From an uncultured Prevotellaceae bacterium (GTDB lineage: Bacteria; Bacteroidota; Bacteroidia; Bacteroidales; Bacteroidaceae): a stretch of 64,000 nt of DNA. Below are positions 37,326-45,579 of this stretch, piece by piece. Positions within the stretch are counted from its first letter, which is position 1. Each line of letters begins with the position of its first letter. The notes beneath the pieces were generated by a model that made no database searches, was not told the DNA's origin, and saw only the letters and a list, made by a program, of their open reading frames with translations. The translations under genes were made by a program, and so were the position numbers. Where the stretch lies: NCBI GenBank assembly GCA_902779455.1, contig CACZBS010000024.1, positions 1 to 64,000 on the forward strand, given 5' to 3'.

Positions 37326-38666
37326 ATGAAAAAGCTACTACTTACCCTCTGTGCTGCCGCCATCGTGCTGACGGCCTGCGACCCCAAACAGCAGACGACG
37401 GCAACCGACTTCCAGCTGCCGGCCGTCGACGACATCGCCATGTATCAGGTCAATCCCCGCGTCTTTGCGCCCCAGAACTCGCTGCGCGCCGTGGCCGACC
37501 GCATCGACTCGATCCGCGAGCTGGGCGTCAACGTGGTGTGGGTGATGCCCATCTACCCCATCGGCATCGAGAAGGGCAAGAACTCGCCCTACTGCATCAG
37601 CGACTATACGGCCGTGGCGCCCGAGTTCGGCACCATCGACGACTTCAAGCACCTGGCCCAGGTGTGCCATGAGCACCAGATGGGCATCATCCTCGACTGG
37701 GTGGCCAACCACACGGCGTGGGACCACCCTTGGGTCACTGAGCACCCCGACTGGTACACCCACGACGCCGAGACCGACACCATCATCCACCCGCGGCCCT
37801 GGGACTGGCTCGACGTGGCCGACCTGAACTATGACAACCGCGAGATGCGGCGCGCCATGACCGACGCCATGCTCTTCTGGGTCAAGGAGGTGGGCGTCGA
37901 CGGCTTCCGCTGCGACGTGGCCGATGGTGTGCCGGCCGACTTCTGGCGCGACGCCATCCAGGAGCTGCGCCAGGCCGCCCAGCCCCGCCGCATCGTCATG
38001 CTGGCCGAGGGCAAGAACGTCGACAACTTCACCGTCGGCGGCTTCGACATGAACTACGGCTGGGACTTCAAGGACACGCTCGTCCACGTCTTCCGCGACG
38101 GCCGTCCCGCCTCCGACCTCATCAAGGCCGACAGCGCCGAGTATGCGCAGTTGCCCGCCGGCAAGGTCAAGCTGCGCTTCACCACCAACCACGACCACTC
38201 CACCGAGGTGACACCCGTCAAGGAGTTCACCAACGAGCGCGGCTCGATGGCGGCCTACGTCGCATCGGTCTTCATCCACGGCGGCGCCCTCATCTACGGC
38301 TCGCAGGAGGTGGGCTATCCTGACCCCATCAACTTCTTCCACTACGTGCCAGTCGACTGGACGGCCAATGCGCCGCTCTACGAAGAGTATGAGGAGCTCA
38401 TCGACCTCTACAACGACCATCCCGCCCTGCGCAAAGGTCAACTGACGGCCTGGCCCGCTCAGGACGTGCTCGTCTTCGAGAAGAGCGATGCCAAGGAGCG
38501 CTTCCTCGTCGTGGTCAACGTGCGCAATGCCGACGCCGTGGCCGACGTGCCTGCCTCATGGCAGGGCCTGAAGGTCGAGGACGAGATGACCGACCGCCAC
38601 CTGACGCTCGGCCCGACACTGGAGCTGAAGCCCTACGAATATCTCATCCTTTCTATAGAAGACTAA
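37326..38666 (+). CDS. GH13 alpha-amylase-family lipoprotein
   Basis: A surface or periplasmic glycoside hydrolase acting on starch or maltooligosaccharides. I start at 37326, which gives a lipoprotein signal (MKKLLLTLCAAAIVLTAC) and 446 residues; the ATG at 37257 lies upstream of the promoter box. Catalytic segments are GFRCDVAD (nucleophile Asp, about 196), VMLAEGKN (acid/base Glu, about 227) and FTTNHDHS (Asp, about 289). A small C-terminal beta domain ends in YEYLILS. It follows the susCDEF terminator, so it has its own promoter, with an operator like that of susC. It is compact and lacks an obvious starch-binding module. Confidence 0.9.
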   Translation: MKKLLLTLCAAAIVLTACDPKQQTTATDFQLPAVDDIAMYQVNPRVFAPQNSLRAVADRIDSIRELGVNVVWVMPIYPIGIEKGKNSPYCISDYTAVAPEFGTIDDFKHLAQVCHEHQMGIILDWVANHTAWDHPWVTEHPDWYTHDAETDTIIHPRPWDWLDVADLNYDNREMRRAMTDAMLFWVKEVGVDGFRCDVADGVPADFWRDAIQELRQAAQPRRIVMLAEGKNVDNFTVGGFDMNYGWDFKDTLVHVFRDGRPASDLIKADSAEYAQLPAGKVKLRFTTNHDHSTEVTPVKEFTNERGSMAAYVASVFIHGGALIYGSQEVGYPDPINFFHYVPVDWTANAPLYEEYEELIDLYNDHPALRKGQLTAWPAQDVLVFEKSDAKERFLVVVNVRNADAVADVPASWQGLKVEDEMTDRHLTLGPTLELKPYEYLILSIED

Positions 38667-38682
38667 TTATTGGGTTATTTCT

Positions 38683-38725
38683 AACCACGAATTTAGTAAC
38701 CGTTAAAAATAACTCGGTATGATTA
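38683..38725. repeat. Remnants of two repeat families
   Basis: AACCACGAATTT (38683-38694) equals the start of the inverted repeat at 3022, and GGTATGATTA (38716-38725) equals the end of the pullulanase intragenic element. They lie next to the 41-bp inverted repeat at 38730. Short matches like these could be chance. Confidence 0.4.
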
Positions 38726-38729
38726 GGTT

Positions 38730-38850
38730 ACAGACCCCACCCCCAACCCCTCCCCTTGAAGGGAGGGGAGCGGCTTCCGCCTTCCCCGCCTCATGGGACT
38801 CCGCAGGCACTCCCCTCCCTTCAAGGGGAGGGGTTGGGGGTGGGGTCTGT
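38730..38850. repeat. 41-bp perfect inverted repeat (CCCCAACCCCTCCCC type)
   Basis: Arms 38730-38770 and 38810-38850 are exact reverse complements, running ACAGACCCCACCCCCAACCC through a CTTGAAGG core. Each arm also contains its own small palindrome (CTCCCCTTGAAGGGAGGGGAG). The repeat lies between the two amylase genes. A related element lies at 43452-43569. Confidence 0.92.
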
Positions 38851-38929
38851 GACTAAATCCATTTGACCCAAGTTATTCTTTAACGCTCACTTAACGAATC
38901 ACACGAACAAAAGAAAAGTCTTACCAAAT

Positions 38930-40702
38930 ATGAAGAAATATCTCTTTTTCCCGATGATGCTCTGCGGAGCACTCATCCTCAGCACGTCGATGACGTCGTG
39001 CGGCGACGATGATCCCGAGCCCGAAATTGTAACGCCGGATCCAGAACCCGAACCCGAGCCGGAGCCAGAGCCGGAGCCAGAACCCGAGCCCGAAAAAGAC
39101 GTCGTCGGCTGGCCCGCCGAATATGGCGGCGTCATGCTCCAGGCCTTCTATTGGGACGGCTTTGCCGACGCCCAGTGGAGCGTGCTGGAGAGTCAGGTGG
39201 ACAACCTCGCCACGACGTTCGACCTCGTCTGGATCCCCCAGAGCGGCAACTGCGGCGGACAGTCGATGGGCTACGACGACCTCTACTGGTTCCCCGGCCA
39301 CTACGACAGTTCGTTCGGTACTGAGCAGGAGCTGCGGTCGATGATCCAGACGTTCAAGGCCAAAGGCATCGGCACGATTGCCGACGTCGTCATCAACCAC
39401 CGCAAGAACGTCTCCAGCTGGACGGACTTCCCCAAGGAGACCTACAACGGCGTGACCTATGAGCTGACCTACAACGACATCTGCTCCAACGACGAGGCCG
39501 CCCGCAACGGCCAGCAGGTGGGCCCCAACCCTGACACGGGCGAAGGCTGGGACGGCATGCGCGACCTCGACCACAAGAGCGAGAACGTGCAGGCCAACGT
39601 CAAGGCCTACCTCAAGATGCTGCTCCAGGACCTGGGCTACGCCGGCTTCCGCTACGACATGGTGAAGGGCTACAGCGGCGAGTTCACGCGGATGTACAAC
39701 AACGACGCCAAGCCGCAGTTCTCCGTCGGCGAATGTTGGGACAGCTCGAACACCATCAAGAACTGGATCGACGCCACGGCCAAGACCAGCGCAGCCTTCG
39801 ACTTCCAGTTCCGCTACACCGTGCGCAATGCTGCCAACAACGGTGCCTGGAACCGTCTGGGAGGGCAGAACGACGGCAACTGGCCACTGGTGAGCAGCAG
39901 CTTCAGCAGTGGTGCCTACCGTCAGTATGCCGTCACCTTCGTCGAGAATCACGACACGGAGCGACGCCCCGGCGCCGAACAGGATCCGCTGAAGAAGGAC
40001 ACCCTGGCCGCCAACGCCTATCTGCTGGCCATGCCTGGCACGCCCTGCGTCTTCCTCAAGCACTGGCAGGCCTACAAGCAGGAGATTGCCAACATGGTGG
40101 CTGTGCGCAAGGCCGTGGGCATCACCAACACGAGCCGTACGATGACCGTCAGCTCGCAGCAGGACTGCTATGTCGTGCAGGTGGACGGCAGCGACACGAA
40201 GAAACTGCTCTGCGTCGTCGGCACCAAGGCTGCCGACTACGTGCCCGACTCGGCGTGGAAGAAGGTCATAAGCGGCTATCACTATGCCTATTACGTCATT
40301 GGCATCGAGCCCGGCGACATCAAGCTGCCGACGCTGAAGGAAGAGGAGAAGCCGTCGGACGGCGAATACGCCGGCGTGCCCTCCTTCTGCACCGTCACTG
40401 AGGGCGAGATCTGCGCCTTCTTCGAGGCTCCCGTGTCGTGGAGCAGCCAGATCTTCACCTGGCCATGGATGAACGGCAGCGACGGCGAGCATTATCTGGG
40501 CATGTCGTGGCCCGGCATTGAGGCCACGCTGCTGGGCAAGGCCGACAATGGCAACCGCGTGTACAAATGGACAGCGACCCAGACGACCGCCCCCGACAAC
40601 ATCATCTTCAGCGGCGGCGACAATAAGACGGCCGACCTCAAGTTCGAGAACGGCGGCTACTACAACAAAGACGGGCTGAAAGCCAAGGTCAACGCGAAAT
40701 AG
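38930..40702 (+). CDS. GH13 alpha-amylase with Glu-Pro linker and starch-binding module
   Basis: A surface amylase lipoprotein (lipobox region STSMTSCGDDD). A linker of alternating Pro and Glu (about residues 28-54) holds the GH13 domain away from the membrane. Catalytic segments are GFRYDMVKG (Asp, about 243), SVGECWD (Glu, about 268) and VENHDTE (Asp, about 340). About residues 480-590 form a beta module with many Trp (SSQIFTWPWMN, MSWPG, YKWTAT) like CBM26-type starch-binding modules. At 590 residues it would be the main surface endo-amylase of the locus, the role of SusG. No promoter box is clear in the 263-bp gap before it, so it may be cotranscribed with the preceding amylase through the 41-bp palindrome. 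Its stop overlaps the convergent GT2 gene. Confidence 0.92.
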   Translation: MKKYLFFPMMLCGALILSTSMTSCGDDDPEPEIVTPDPEPEPEPEPEPEPEPEPEKDVVGWPAEYGGVMLQAFYWDGFADAQWSVLESQVDNLATTFDLVWIPQSGNCGGQSMGYDDLYWFPGHYDSSFGTEQELRSMIQTFKAKGIGTIADVVINHRKNVSSWTDFPKETYNGVTYELTYNDICSNDEAARNGQQVGPNPDTGEGWDGMRDLDHKSENVQANVKAYLKMLLQDLGYAGFRYDMVKGYSGEFTRMYNNDAKPQFSVGECWDSSNTIKNWIDATAKTSAAFDFQFRYTVRNAANNGAWNRLGGQNDGNWPLVSSSFSSGAYRQYAVTFVENHDTERRPGAEQDPLKKDTLAANAYLLAMPGTPCVFLKHWQAYKQEIANMVAVRKAVGITNTSRTMTVSSQQDCYVVQVDGSDTKKLLCVVGTKAADYVPDSAWKKVISGYHYAYYVIGIEPGDIKLPTLKEEEKPSDGEYAGVPSFCTVTEGEICAFFEAPVSWSSQIFTWPWMNGSDGEHYLGMSWPGIEATLLGKADNGNRVYKWTATQTTAPDNIIFSGGDNKTADLKFENGGYYNKDGLKAKVNAK

Positions 40703-41477
40703 CGGCGCGGACGACGAACCAGACGTGCATCGCGCACGTGGTCAGCAGTCCGTAGTGACGACGCATCACCGTGAATCGCTCCCGGAGCGATTCACGGTGA
40801 TTTTTTATCGACATGCCGCCTTCGAGATAGTTGGCCACCACCATATTTATATTACACAAGGGCAGCCCCATGCGGTCGGCCTCGCGCATGACGCGGATGC
40901 ACCAGTCGACGTCGGCCGACAGACGGTATTGCGTGTCGTACTGCAGGTTCTTGGCCAGGTCGGTGCGGGCATAGAAGGCCTGATGGCAGACGAGCATGCC
41001 GTGGCGGAACGAGCGCCACGTCAGCCGTGCGGGCGGCTGCAGCCGGCGATGACGCAGGAAGCGGCCCTCCTGGTCGACGATGTCGGTCAGTCCGTAGAGC
41101 ACGGCCGGCAGCTCGGCGCTCGGCAGCTCGTTCAGGTGGCACCGGCGGGCTATCTGCTCCAGCGTATCAGGGGCAGGAAAGGCGTCGCCCGCGTTCATAT
41201 AGACGACATAGTCGCCCATGACCTGCGTCAGGCCTTTGTTCATCGCGTCGTAGATGCCCTCGTCAGGCTCCGACTTGACGATGACCTTATGTCCGGAGTC
41301 CGACTCGTCAGACTGCTGCTTGTAAGCCTCCACGATCTGGAGCGTCTCGTCAGTCGACGCCCCGTCGATGATGAGATGCTCCACGTCCTCATAGGTCTGG
41401 CAGAGCACGCTGTCGAGGGTCCGTTGGACGACGGCCGCGGCGTTATAAGTGATGGTGACAACCGTGAATCGCGTCAT
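40689..41477 (-). CDS. Glycosyltransferase family 2
   Basis: A GT-A fold transferase of 262 residues. The N-terminus reads MTRFTVVTITYNAAAVVQRT, followed by HLIIDGASTDET and YVVYMNAGDAF (the DxD-like site is the NAGD variant), typical of WcaA-like transferases that build polysaccharides. The start at 41477 overlaps the stop of the GT4 gene by 4 bases, indicating coupled translation; longer upstream in-frame sequence is not family-like. The last codons contain the terminator hairpin of the convergent amylase gene, which gives the peptide ESLRERFTVM. Donor and acceptor are unknown. Confidence 0.88.
   Translation of the reverse strand: MTRFTVVTITYNAAAVVQRTLDSVLCQTYEDVEHLIIDGASTDETLQIVEAYKQQSDESDSGHKVIVKSEPDEGIYDAMNKGLTQVMGDYVVYMNAGDAFPAPDTLEQIARRCHLNELPSAELPAVLYGLTDIVDQEGRFLRHRRLQPPARLTWRSFRHGMLVCHQAFYARTDLAKNLQYDTQYRLSADVDWCIRVMREADRMGLPLCNINMVVANYLEGGMSIKNHRESLRERFTVMRRHYGLLTTCAMHVWFVVRAAISR
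40765..40806 (+). terminator. Amylase terminator embedded in the GT2 coding region
   Basis: The 18-bp perfect arms 40765-40782 (ATCACCGTGAATCGCTCC) and 40784-40801 are separated by one base and followed by TTTTTTA on the plus strand. It would terminate the amylase mRNA about 60 nt after its stop. It lies inside the 3' part of the opposing GT2 gene. Confidence 0.85.
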
Positions 41478-42748
41478 AGCTTGAAGTGTTTGGTGGCCAG
41501 CGCCTGTTGATAGAGTTCGATGTAGCGCAGCGACACGCTCGACTGCGAATAGCTGAGCTTCACCTTGCGGAGCGCTTCGCTGCGCAGGGCGTCGCGGTCG
41601 GCCTCGGTGAGCACCCATCCGATGCCGCGGGCCAGGTCGGCCGCATTGCGGAACTCAGCCACGTAGCCGTTCTTCCTGTGGTCGATCATCTCGGGTATGC
41701 CGCCCACGCGGAAGCCCACACAGGGCACGCCGCAGGCCATCGACTCCATGATCGTGTTGGGCAGATTGTCCTCGAGCGAGGGCGTCACGAAGACGTCGGC
41801 CGCATTATAAACAGCCACGATCTGGCGCTCATCGCTCAGGTAGCCCAGGGCATGGGTCGGCAGCGCCAGCTGGCTGGCCACGGCGTCGGCATGGGCGCCC
41901 AAGATGGCGATGTGCGTATCGGCCTTCAGCTCGGGATGCTGCCCGGCCAGCTGGTTGATGGCCTCGACGAAATAGCTGATGCCCTTGCGCTCGTCAGTCA
42001 CCTTCTGCGAGACGAACAGGATGATGCGACCCTCGACGGGCAGGCCCATCTGGCGGCGCGCCTCGGCCTGGTCCTGAGGACAGTAGACGCGCGTATTGAT
42101 CGGATTGGGAATGCTCGTGATGTGCTGACCACTCAGCAGGGCGCTCTTCTTCGCCTCGCCCTCCAGCCAGCGGCTGCAGGCTACGAAATGGATGGTGCCG
42201 GCTGCCAGCATGGTCTGCTTGCGCCGCCAGACGCTGACAGACAGGTCGTGGTCGCTCCCGCCGCCAGGCAGCAGCGGACACTGACGGCACTGCGACATGT
42301 AGTGGCGGCAGCCGCGCGCATAATGGCACAGGGCCGTCGCGGGCCAAAGGTCGTGCATGGTCCATACGACGGGCTTGCCCGACTTCAGAATCTTGCGGAT
42401 GCCCTTGAGCGAGAGCATGCCCTGGTTGATCCAGTGCAGATGGATGACGTCGGCCTCGCGAAATTCGCGCAGACGGGTGATGTCGCTGCCCGCGTTGGCC
42501 AGGTCGACCTCGAACACCCGACTATAATTGAAGTGCATGCGCACGAAGATGACCAGCCGCTCCCAGAGGAAATGCCATCGGCTGAGCCAGCTTTTGGGCA
42601 GTCCGACCACGGTGATCTCGTCCGACTGCTTGTCGCGGACCAGCATCGTGGCCTTCACGGCATTATTGTTGAGCGCCTCGACCAGCCGGCCGGCCGCTAC
42701 GGCCGCCCCGCCAGTGCGTTCGCTTGTGTTGACGATGAGTACTTTCAT
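41474..42748 (-). CDS. Glycosyltransferase family 4
   Basis: A GT-B fold transferase of 424 residues. The N-terminal domain has MKVLIVNTSERTGGAAVAAG, VIHLHWINQGMLSLK and VVWTMHDLWP. The C-terminal nucleotide-sugar site has VFVTPSLEDNLPNTIMESMA and CGVPCVGFRVGGIPEMI, with the E..7..E pattern of GT4. A cysteine cluster (CHYARGCRHYMSQCRQCPLL) in the first domain recalls the metal-binding loop of some colanic-acid-type transferases. It is cotranscribed with the GT2 gene. A -7 box TAACTTTG lies at 42759-42766. It probably acts in surface polysaccharide synthesis. Confidence 0.9.
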   Translation of the reverse strand: MKVLIVNTSERTGGAAVAAGRLVEALNNNAVKATMLVRDKQSDEITVVGLPKSWLSRWHFLWERLVIFVRMHFNYSRVFEVDLANAGSDITRLREFREADVIHLHWINQGMLSLKGIRKILKSGKPVVWTMHDLWPATALCHYARGCRHYMSQCRQCPLLPGGGSDHDLSVSVWRRKQTMLAAGTIHFVACSRWLEGEAKKSALLSGQHITSIPNPINTRVYCPQDQAEARRQMGLPVEGRIILFVSQKVTDERKGISYFVEAINQLAGQHPELKADTHIAILGAHADAVASQLALPTHALGYLSDERQIVAVYNAADVFVTPSLEDNLPNTIMESMACGVPCVGFRVGGIPEMIDHRKNGYVAEFRNAADLARGIGWVLTEADRDALRSEALRKVKLSYSQSSVSLRYIELYQQALATKHFKL

Positions 42749-42758
42749 AACTGAAATG

Positions 42759-42766
42759 CAAAGTTA
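42759..42766 (-). promoter_or_regulatory. -7 promoter box of the GT4-GT2 operon
   Basis: TAACTTTG on the minus strand, 11 bases above the GT4 start codon. Confidence 0.5.
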
Positions 42767-42882
42767 GCGAAAGAAAAGCAAACGGCAAAGAAAAAAGTGC
42801 GTTTTTGTGGCTGTTATCGCACACAACCCATTGATTTAAGTCAAAAAGAGGCCGTTTTCGTGCACAAACAGGTCAAGAAATA

Positions 42883-42913
42883 TTGCGTAGTTCAGATTTT
42901 CGTCGTACCTTTG
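42883..42913 (+). promoter_or_regulatory. Promoter of candidate small RNA
   Basis: TTG (42883-42885) and TACCTTTG (42906-42913) are separated by 20 bases, matching the -33/-7 arrangement of Bacteroidota promoters. Transcription would start near 42920. Confidence 0.6.
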
Positions 42914-42919
42914 CATCGT

Positions 42920-43140
42920 CAAAAGGTTAATAGATTGTTTTAGGTTAGTAGTAATATTTATAGTTTTAGGTTTTTAGTTATTGGTAAAAAAGAAAGTTGG
43001 AGGCAGCTGTGAAGCTCCCTTTAAACTTTCTAATTTTTGGTTCTATGCGACCGAAAATTTCTTTTAAGAGAAAAAGGATTTTTAGTTAAACATAGGCTTG
43101 TGCCGCCGTAGCTCGCGAGAGTTGCGGCGGACTTTTTTAT
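42920..43140 (+). ncRNA. Candidate small RNA of about 220 nt
   Basis: A promoter, a terminator and no convincing gene between them. The predicted RNA has an AU-rich 5' third. A stem AGAAAGTT/AACTTTCT (about 42991-43030) encloses GGAG...CTCC. A small hairpin around TTTTTGGTTCTATGCGACCG (about 43035) follows, then the terminator. A 14-codon open frame (43045-43089, MRPKISFKRKRIFS) lies inside and could be a leader peptide. I do not recognise the RNA: it lacks the conserved parts of SRP RNA, tmRNA or RNase P RNA, and 6S RNA cannot be excluded by eye. No downstream gene is close enough for an obvious riboswitch role. Confidence 0.5.
43103..43140 (+). terminator. Terminator of candidate small RNA
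   Basis: CCGCCG (43103-43108) pairs with CGGCGG (43125-43130), with an inner CTCGCGAG stem, followed by ACTTTTTTAT. Confidence 0.8.
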
Positions 43141-43184
43141 GTGCTGACCGGATCCGGGAAAGCCCGAAAAGCGGTCCGCCACAC

Positions 43185-43268
43185 TATTTTCAAGGCTTGA
43201 AAATATATTTTCACGACGTGGTTTATTATTTTCAAGGCTTGAAAATAAATTTTCAAGTCGTGAAAATA
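43185..43268. repeat. Four-unit 21-nt tandem palindromic array (TATTTTCAAG type)
   Basis: Units begin at 43185, 43206, 43227 and 43248, an exact 21-nt period. Units 1 and 3 are identical (TATTTTCAAGGCTTGAAAAT plus A) and each is a near-perfect palindrome. Unit 4 is AATTTTCAAGTCGTGAAAAT plus A; unit 2 has diverged. The array lies between the small-RNA terminator and the fucosidase promoter. Confidence 0.88.
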
Positions 43269-43351
43269 GTATTTCGGCTTGATTTCGGACGGTGTCCGGA
43301 GAACTTCGCGGCATTCTGAACAAAACTTTTGGACAATAAGATTATTAGTTG

Positions 43352-43359
43352 TATCTTTG
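43352..43359 (+). promoter_or_regulatory. -7 promoter box upstream of the fucosidase gene
   Basis: TATCTTTG fits TAnnTTTG. If used, it gives a leader of about 300 nt containing the inverted repeat at 43452. Confidence 0.5.
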
Positions 43360-43451
43360 CAGCAAAACTTTCCGAAAGGACGATAGCAAATATGGATGAT
43401 AACCATACCGGCCCGAGCCACGATCCCGACAAAGCGGATGGTCTAACCTTG

Positions 43452-43569
43452 ACTCCCCTCCTTGGAAAGGAGGGGTTGGGGGTGGTTGACAGCTGCGCCT
43501 CGATTTTTTAGTAAGTAATACCGCCGGGGGTATCAACCACCCCTGCCCCTCCTTTCCAAGGAGGGGAGT
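43452..43569. repeat. 37-bp inverted repeat (ACTCCCCTCCTTGGAAAGGA type)
   Basis: Arms 43452-43489 and 43533-43569 match as reverse complements apart from the segment GGTTGGGGG against GGCAGGGG. It shares the CTCCCCTCC...AGGGGTTGGGGGTGG plan with the element at 38730. It would form a very stable hairpin in the fucosidase 5' leader. Confidence 0.88.
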
Positions 43570-43663
43570 AAAGATAGACAATGAAGCGTCTCTTGGGTGG
43601 AGTCCGTAACTTCTATAAACTGCAATTATAAACTTCTATAAAACAGCAACATAGCAAAATAGC

Positions 43664-45067
43664 ATGACCTACATCAAACGAATCGGCACGATGGTGCTGG
43701 CAGCAATGCTGACGGCTGCAGGAGCTGCCGCACAGACAGCAGCAAAGACGACAGCGGAGACGACAGCGGAGGAGAGGGTGCTGCCATCAGAGGCACAGAT
43801 AGCGTGGCAGGCGATGGAGACGAACGCGTTCGTGCACTTCGGCCCCAACACGTTCATGGACAAGGAATGGGGCTACGGCGACGCCGACCCGCAGGTGTTC
43901 GCCCCCACCCGACTGGACGCTGACCAATGGATGCGGACGTTCAAGGCGGCCGGCATGAAGGGCGTCATCCTGACGTGCAAGCATCACGACGGGTTCTGCC
44001 TGTGGCCCTCGCGCTGGACCGACTACGACATCAGCCGCTCGCCCTGGCGCAACGGACAGGGCGACCTGGTGCGCGAGGTGAGCGACGCCGCCCGCCGCCA
44101 CGGGCTAAAGTTCGGCATCTACCTCTCGCCCTGGGACCGCCATCAGGCCTCTTACGGCACGGATGAATACGTCGACTACTACTACCGCCAGCTGGAGGAG
44201 CTGCTGACGGGCTACGGCGAGATCTTCGAGGTGTGGCTCGACGGCGCCAACGGTGGCGACGGCTACTATGGCGGCGCCCGCGAGAAGCGCAAGATCGACC
44301 GCCGCACCTATTACCACTTCGACCGCATCTATGCCCTCATCCGCCGCCTGCAGCCGCAGGCCATCATCTTCAGCGACGGCGGACCGGGCTGCCGATGGGT
44401 GGGCAACGAGCGTGGCGAGGGCGCGACGACCTGCTGGTCGCTGCTGCGCGGCCGTGAGGTCTACCCGGGCTATAGCCACCCCGAGGAACTGCCCCAGGGC
44501 CATCGCGACGGCGACCAATGGACGCCGGCCGAGTGCGACGTGTCGATCCGTCCGGGCTGGTTCTATCATGAGAGTGAGGACTCGCTGGTGAAGTCGCCCC
44601 GACGGCTGGCCGAGATCTACTACCAGAGCGTGGGCCGCAACGCACTGATGCTGCTCAACGTGCCCGTCAACCGCGATGGCCTCATCCACCCGACCGACTC
44701 GGCTAACCTCGTCGCCTTCCGACGGCTGATCGACAGCGAAATGGCCCCGTGCGTCATGCACAGCGGCCCGCTGAAGGCGTCGAAGGACCGCACGTTCACC
44801 CTCAGAGTGCCCCGCGGCCAGCGTCTGAACCGCCTGACCCTGCAGGAGGACATCCGCCAGGGCCAGCGCATCGCCCGCTTCGCCGTGGAGTATAAGGACA
44901 AAAAGAAGTGGCTCCCTCTTCCTGTGGAGGAGGAAACTACTACTATTGGTTATAAGCGCATCCTGCGCTTTCCGGCCGTTGAGACCAGCCGCCTGCGCAT
45001 CCGCATCCTCGAGAGCCGCGGCGAGCCGCACCTGCTGAGCATGAGCGCAGGCTTTGCCGCCGATTAG
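43664..45067 (+). CDS. GH29 alpha-L-fucosidase
   Basis: A secreted enzyme of 467 residues that removes alpha-linked L-fucose from glycans. The signal peptide ends near GAAAQ, followed by a short Thr/Ala/Lys-rich repeat (TAAKTTAETTAEE). Family segments are NAFVHFGPNTFMDKEWGYGD, TCKHHDGFCLWPS and FGIYLSPWDRH. The nucleophile Asp is in EVWLDGANG (about 193). It resembles the alpha-1,3/4-specific GH29-B group, but subgroup is inference. A C-terminal beta domain follows the barrel. It stands alone, outside a SusCD locus, and its stop overlaps the convergent ispF stop by 4 bases. The ATG at 43691 is an alternative start. Confidence 0.92.
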   Translation: MTYIKRIGTMVLAAMLTAAGAAAQTAAKTTAETTAEERVLPSEAQIAWQAMETNAFVHFGPNTFMDKEWGYGDADPQVFAPTRLDADQWMRTFKAAGMKGVILTCKHHDGFCLWPSRWTDYDISRSPWRNGQGDLVREVSDAARRHGLKFGIYLSPWDRHQASYGTDEYVDYYYRQLEELLTGYGEIFEVWLDGANGGDGYYGGAREKRKIDRRTYYHFDRIYALIRRLQPQAIIFSDGGPGCRWVGNERGEGATTCWSLLRGREVYPGYSHPEELPQGHRDGDQWTPAECDVSIRPGWFYHESEDSLVKSPRRLAEIYYQSVGRNALMLLNVPVNRDGLIHPTDSANLVAFRRLIDSEMAPCVMHSGPLKASKDRTFTLRVPRGQRLNRLTLQEDIRQGQRIARFAVEYKDKKKWLPLPVEEETTTIGYKRILRFPAVETSRLRIRILESRGEPHLLSMSAGFAAD

Positions 45068-45543
45068 TCGCGCTCGATGAGCACCGTCGCATAGGCGGCC
45101 ATGCCCTCCTGGCGGCCCGTGAAGCCGAGGCGCTCGGTGGTCGTCGCCTTGATGGAGATCTGGTCGGGGTCGCAGCCGATGACGTCGGCCATCACGCGCT
45201 GCATCTCAGGAATATGTGGGTTCATCTTGGGCCGTTCGGCGCAGATGGTGGCGTCGATGTTGCCCAGGCGGTAGCCCTTCGTGGCAATGAGCTCGACGGT
45301 GCGGCGCAGGATGATCTTGCTGTCCATGCCGAGCGTCGCGTCCGAGGTGTCAGGGAAGTGATAGCCGATGTCGCGCATGTTGGCGGCCCCGAGCAGGGCG
45401 TCGCAGATGGCATGCAGCAGCACGTCGGCATCGCTGTGGCCCAGCAGGCCCAAATCGTGCTCCAGCTTAATACCTCCAATCCAGAGTTCCCTACCAGGAA
45501 CCAGCTGGTGGACGTCATATCCGAATCCTACACGAATAGTCAT
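45064..45543 (-). CDS. ispF: 2-C-methyl-D-erythritol 2,4-cyclodiphosphate synthase
   Basis: The fifth enzyme of the MEP isoprenoid pathway, cyclising CDP-ME 2-phosphate in the cytoplasm. At 159 residues it has normal length. The metal site is visible in GFGYDVHQL (Asp8, His10) and LLHAICDALLGA (His42), with DIGYHFPDTS and the C-terminal TTTERLGFTGRQEGMAAYA. It follows porV by 36 bases in the same direction, an order also known from Porphyromonas gingivalis (porU-porV-ispF). Confidence 0.97.
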   Translation of the reverse strand: MTIRVGFGYDVHQLVPGRELWIGGIKLEHDLGLLGHSDADVLLHAICDALLGAANMRDIGYHFPDTSDATLGMDSKIILRRTVELIATKGYRLGNIDATICAERPKMNPHIPEMQRVMADVIGCDPDQISIKATTTERLGFTGRQEGMAAYATVLIERD

Positions 45544-45579
45544 AGCGGCAGCAAATTATTCACTTTTCACTGTTCACTC

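Noticed and set aside
41478-41618. Extended GT2 N-terminus
   Set aside because: The extra 47 residues are antifamily, Arg/Ala-rich and overlap the GT4 gene in another frame; the ATGA overlap start fits a GT2.
43045-43089. A 14-codon frame (MRPKISFKRKRIFS) as a gene
   Set aside because: Too short to support without conservation; noted only as a possible leader peptide inside the candidate small RNA.
43392-43511. A 39-codon open frame in front of the fucosidase gene containing TPLLGKEGLGVV
   Set aside because: The peptide is simply one arm of the inverted repeat read through; such phrases are typical false genes from this repeat type.
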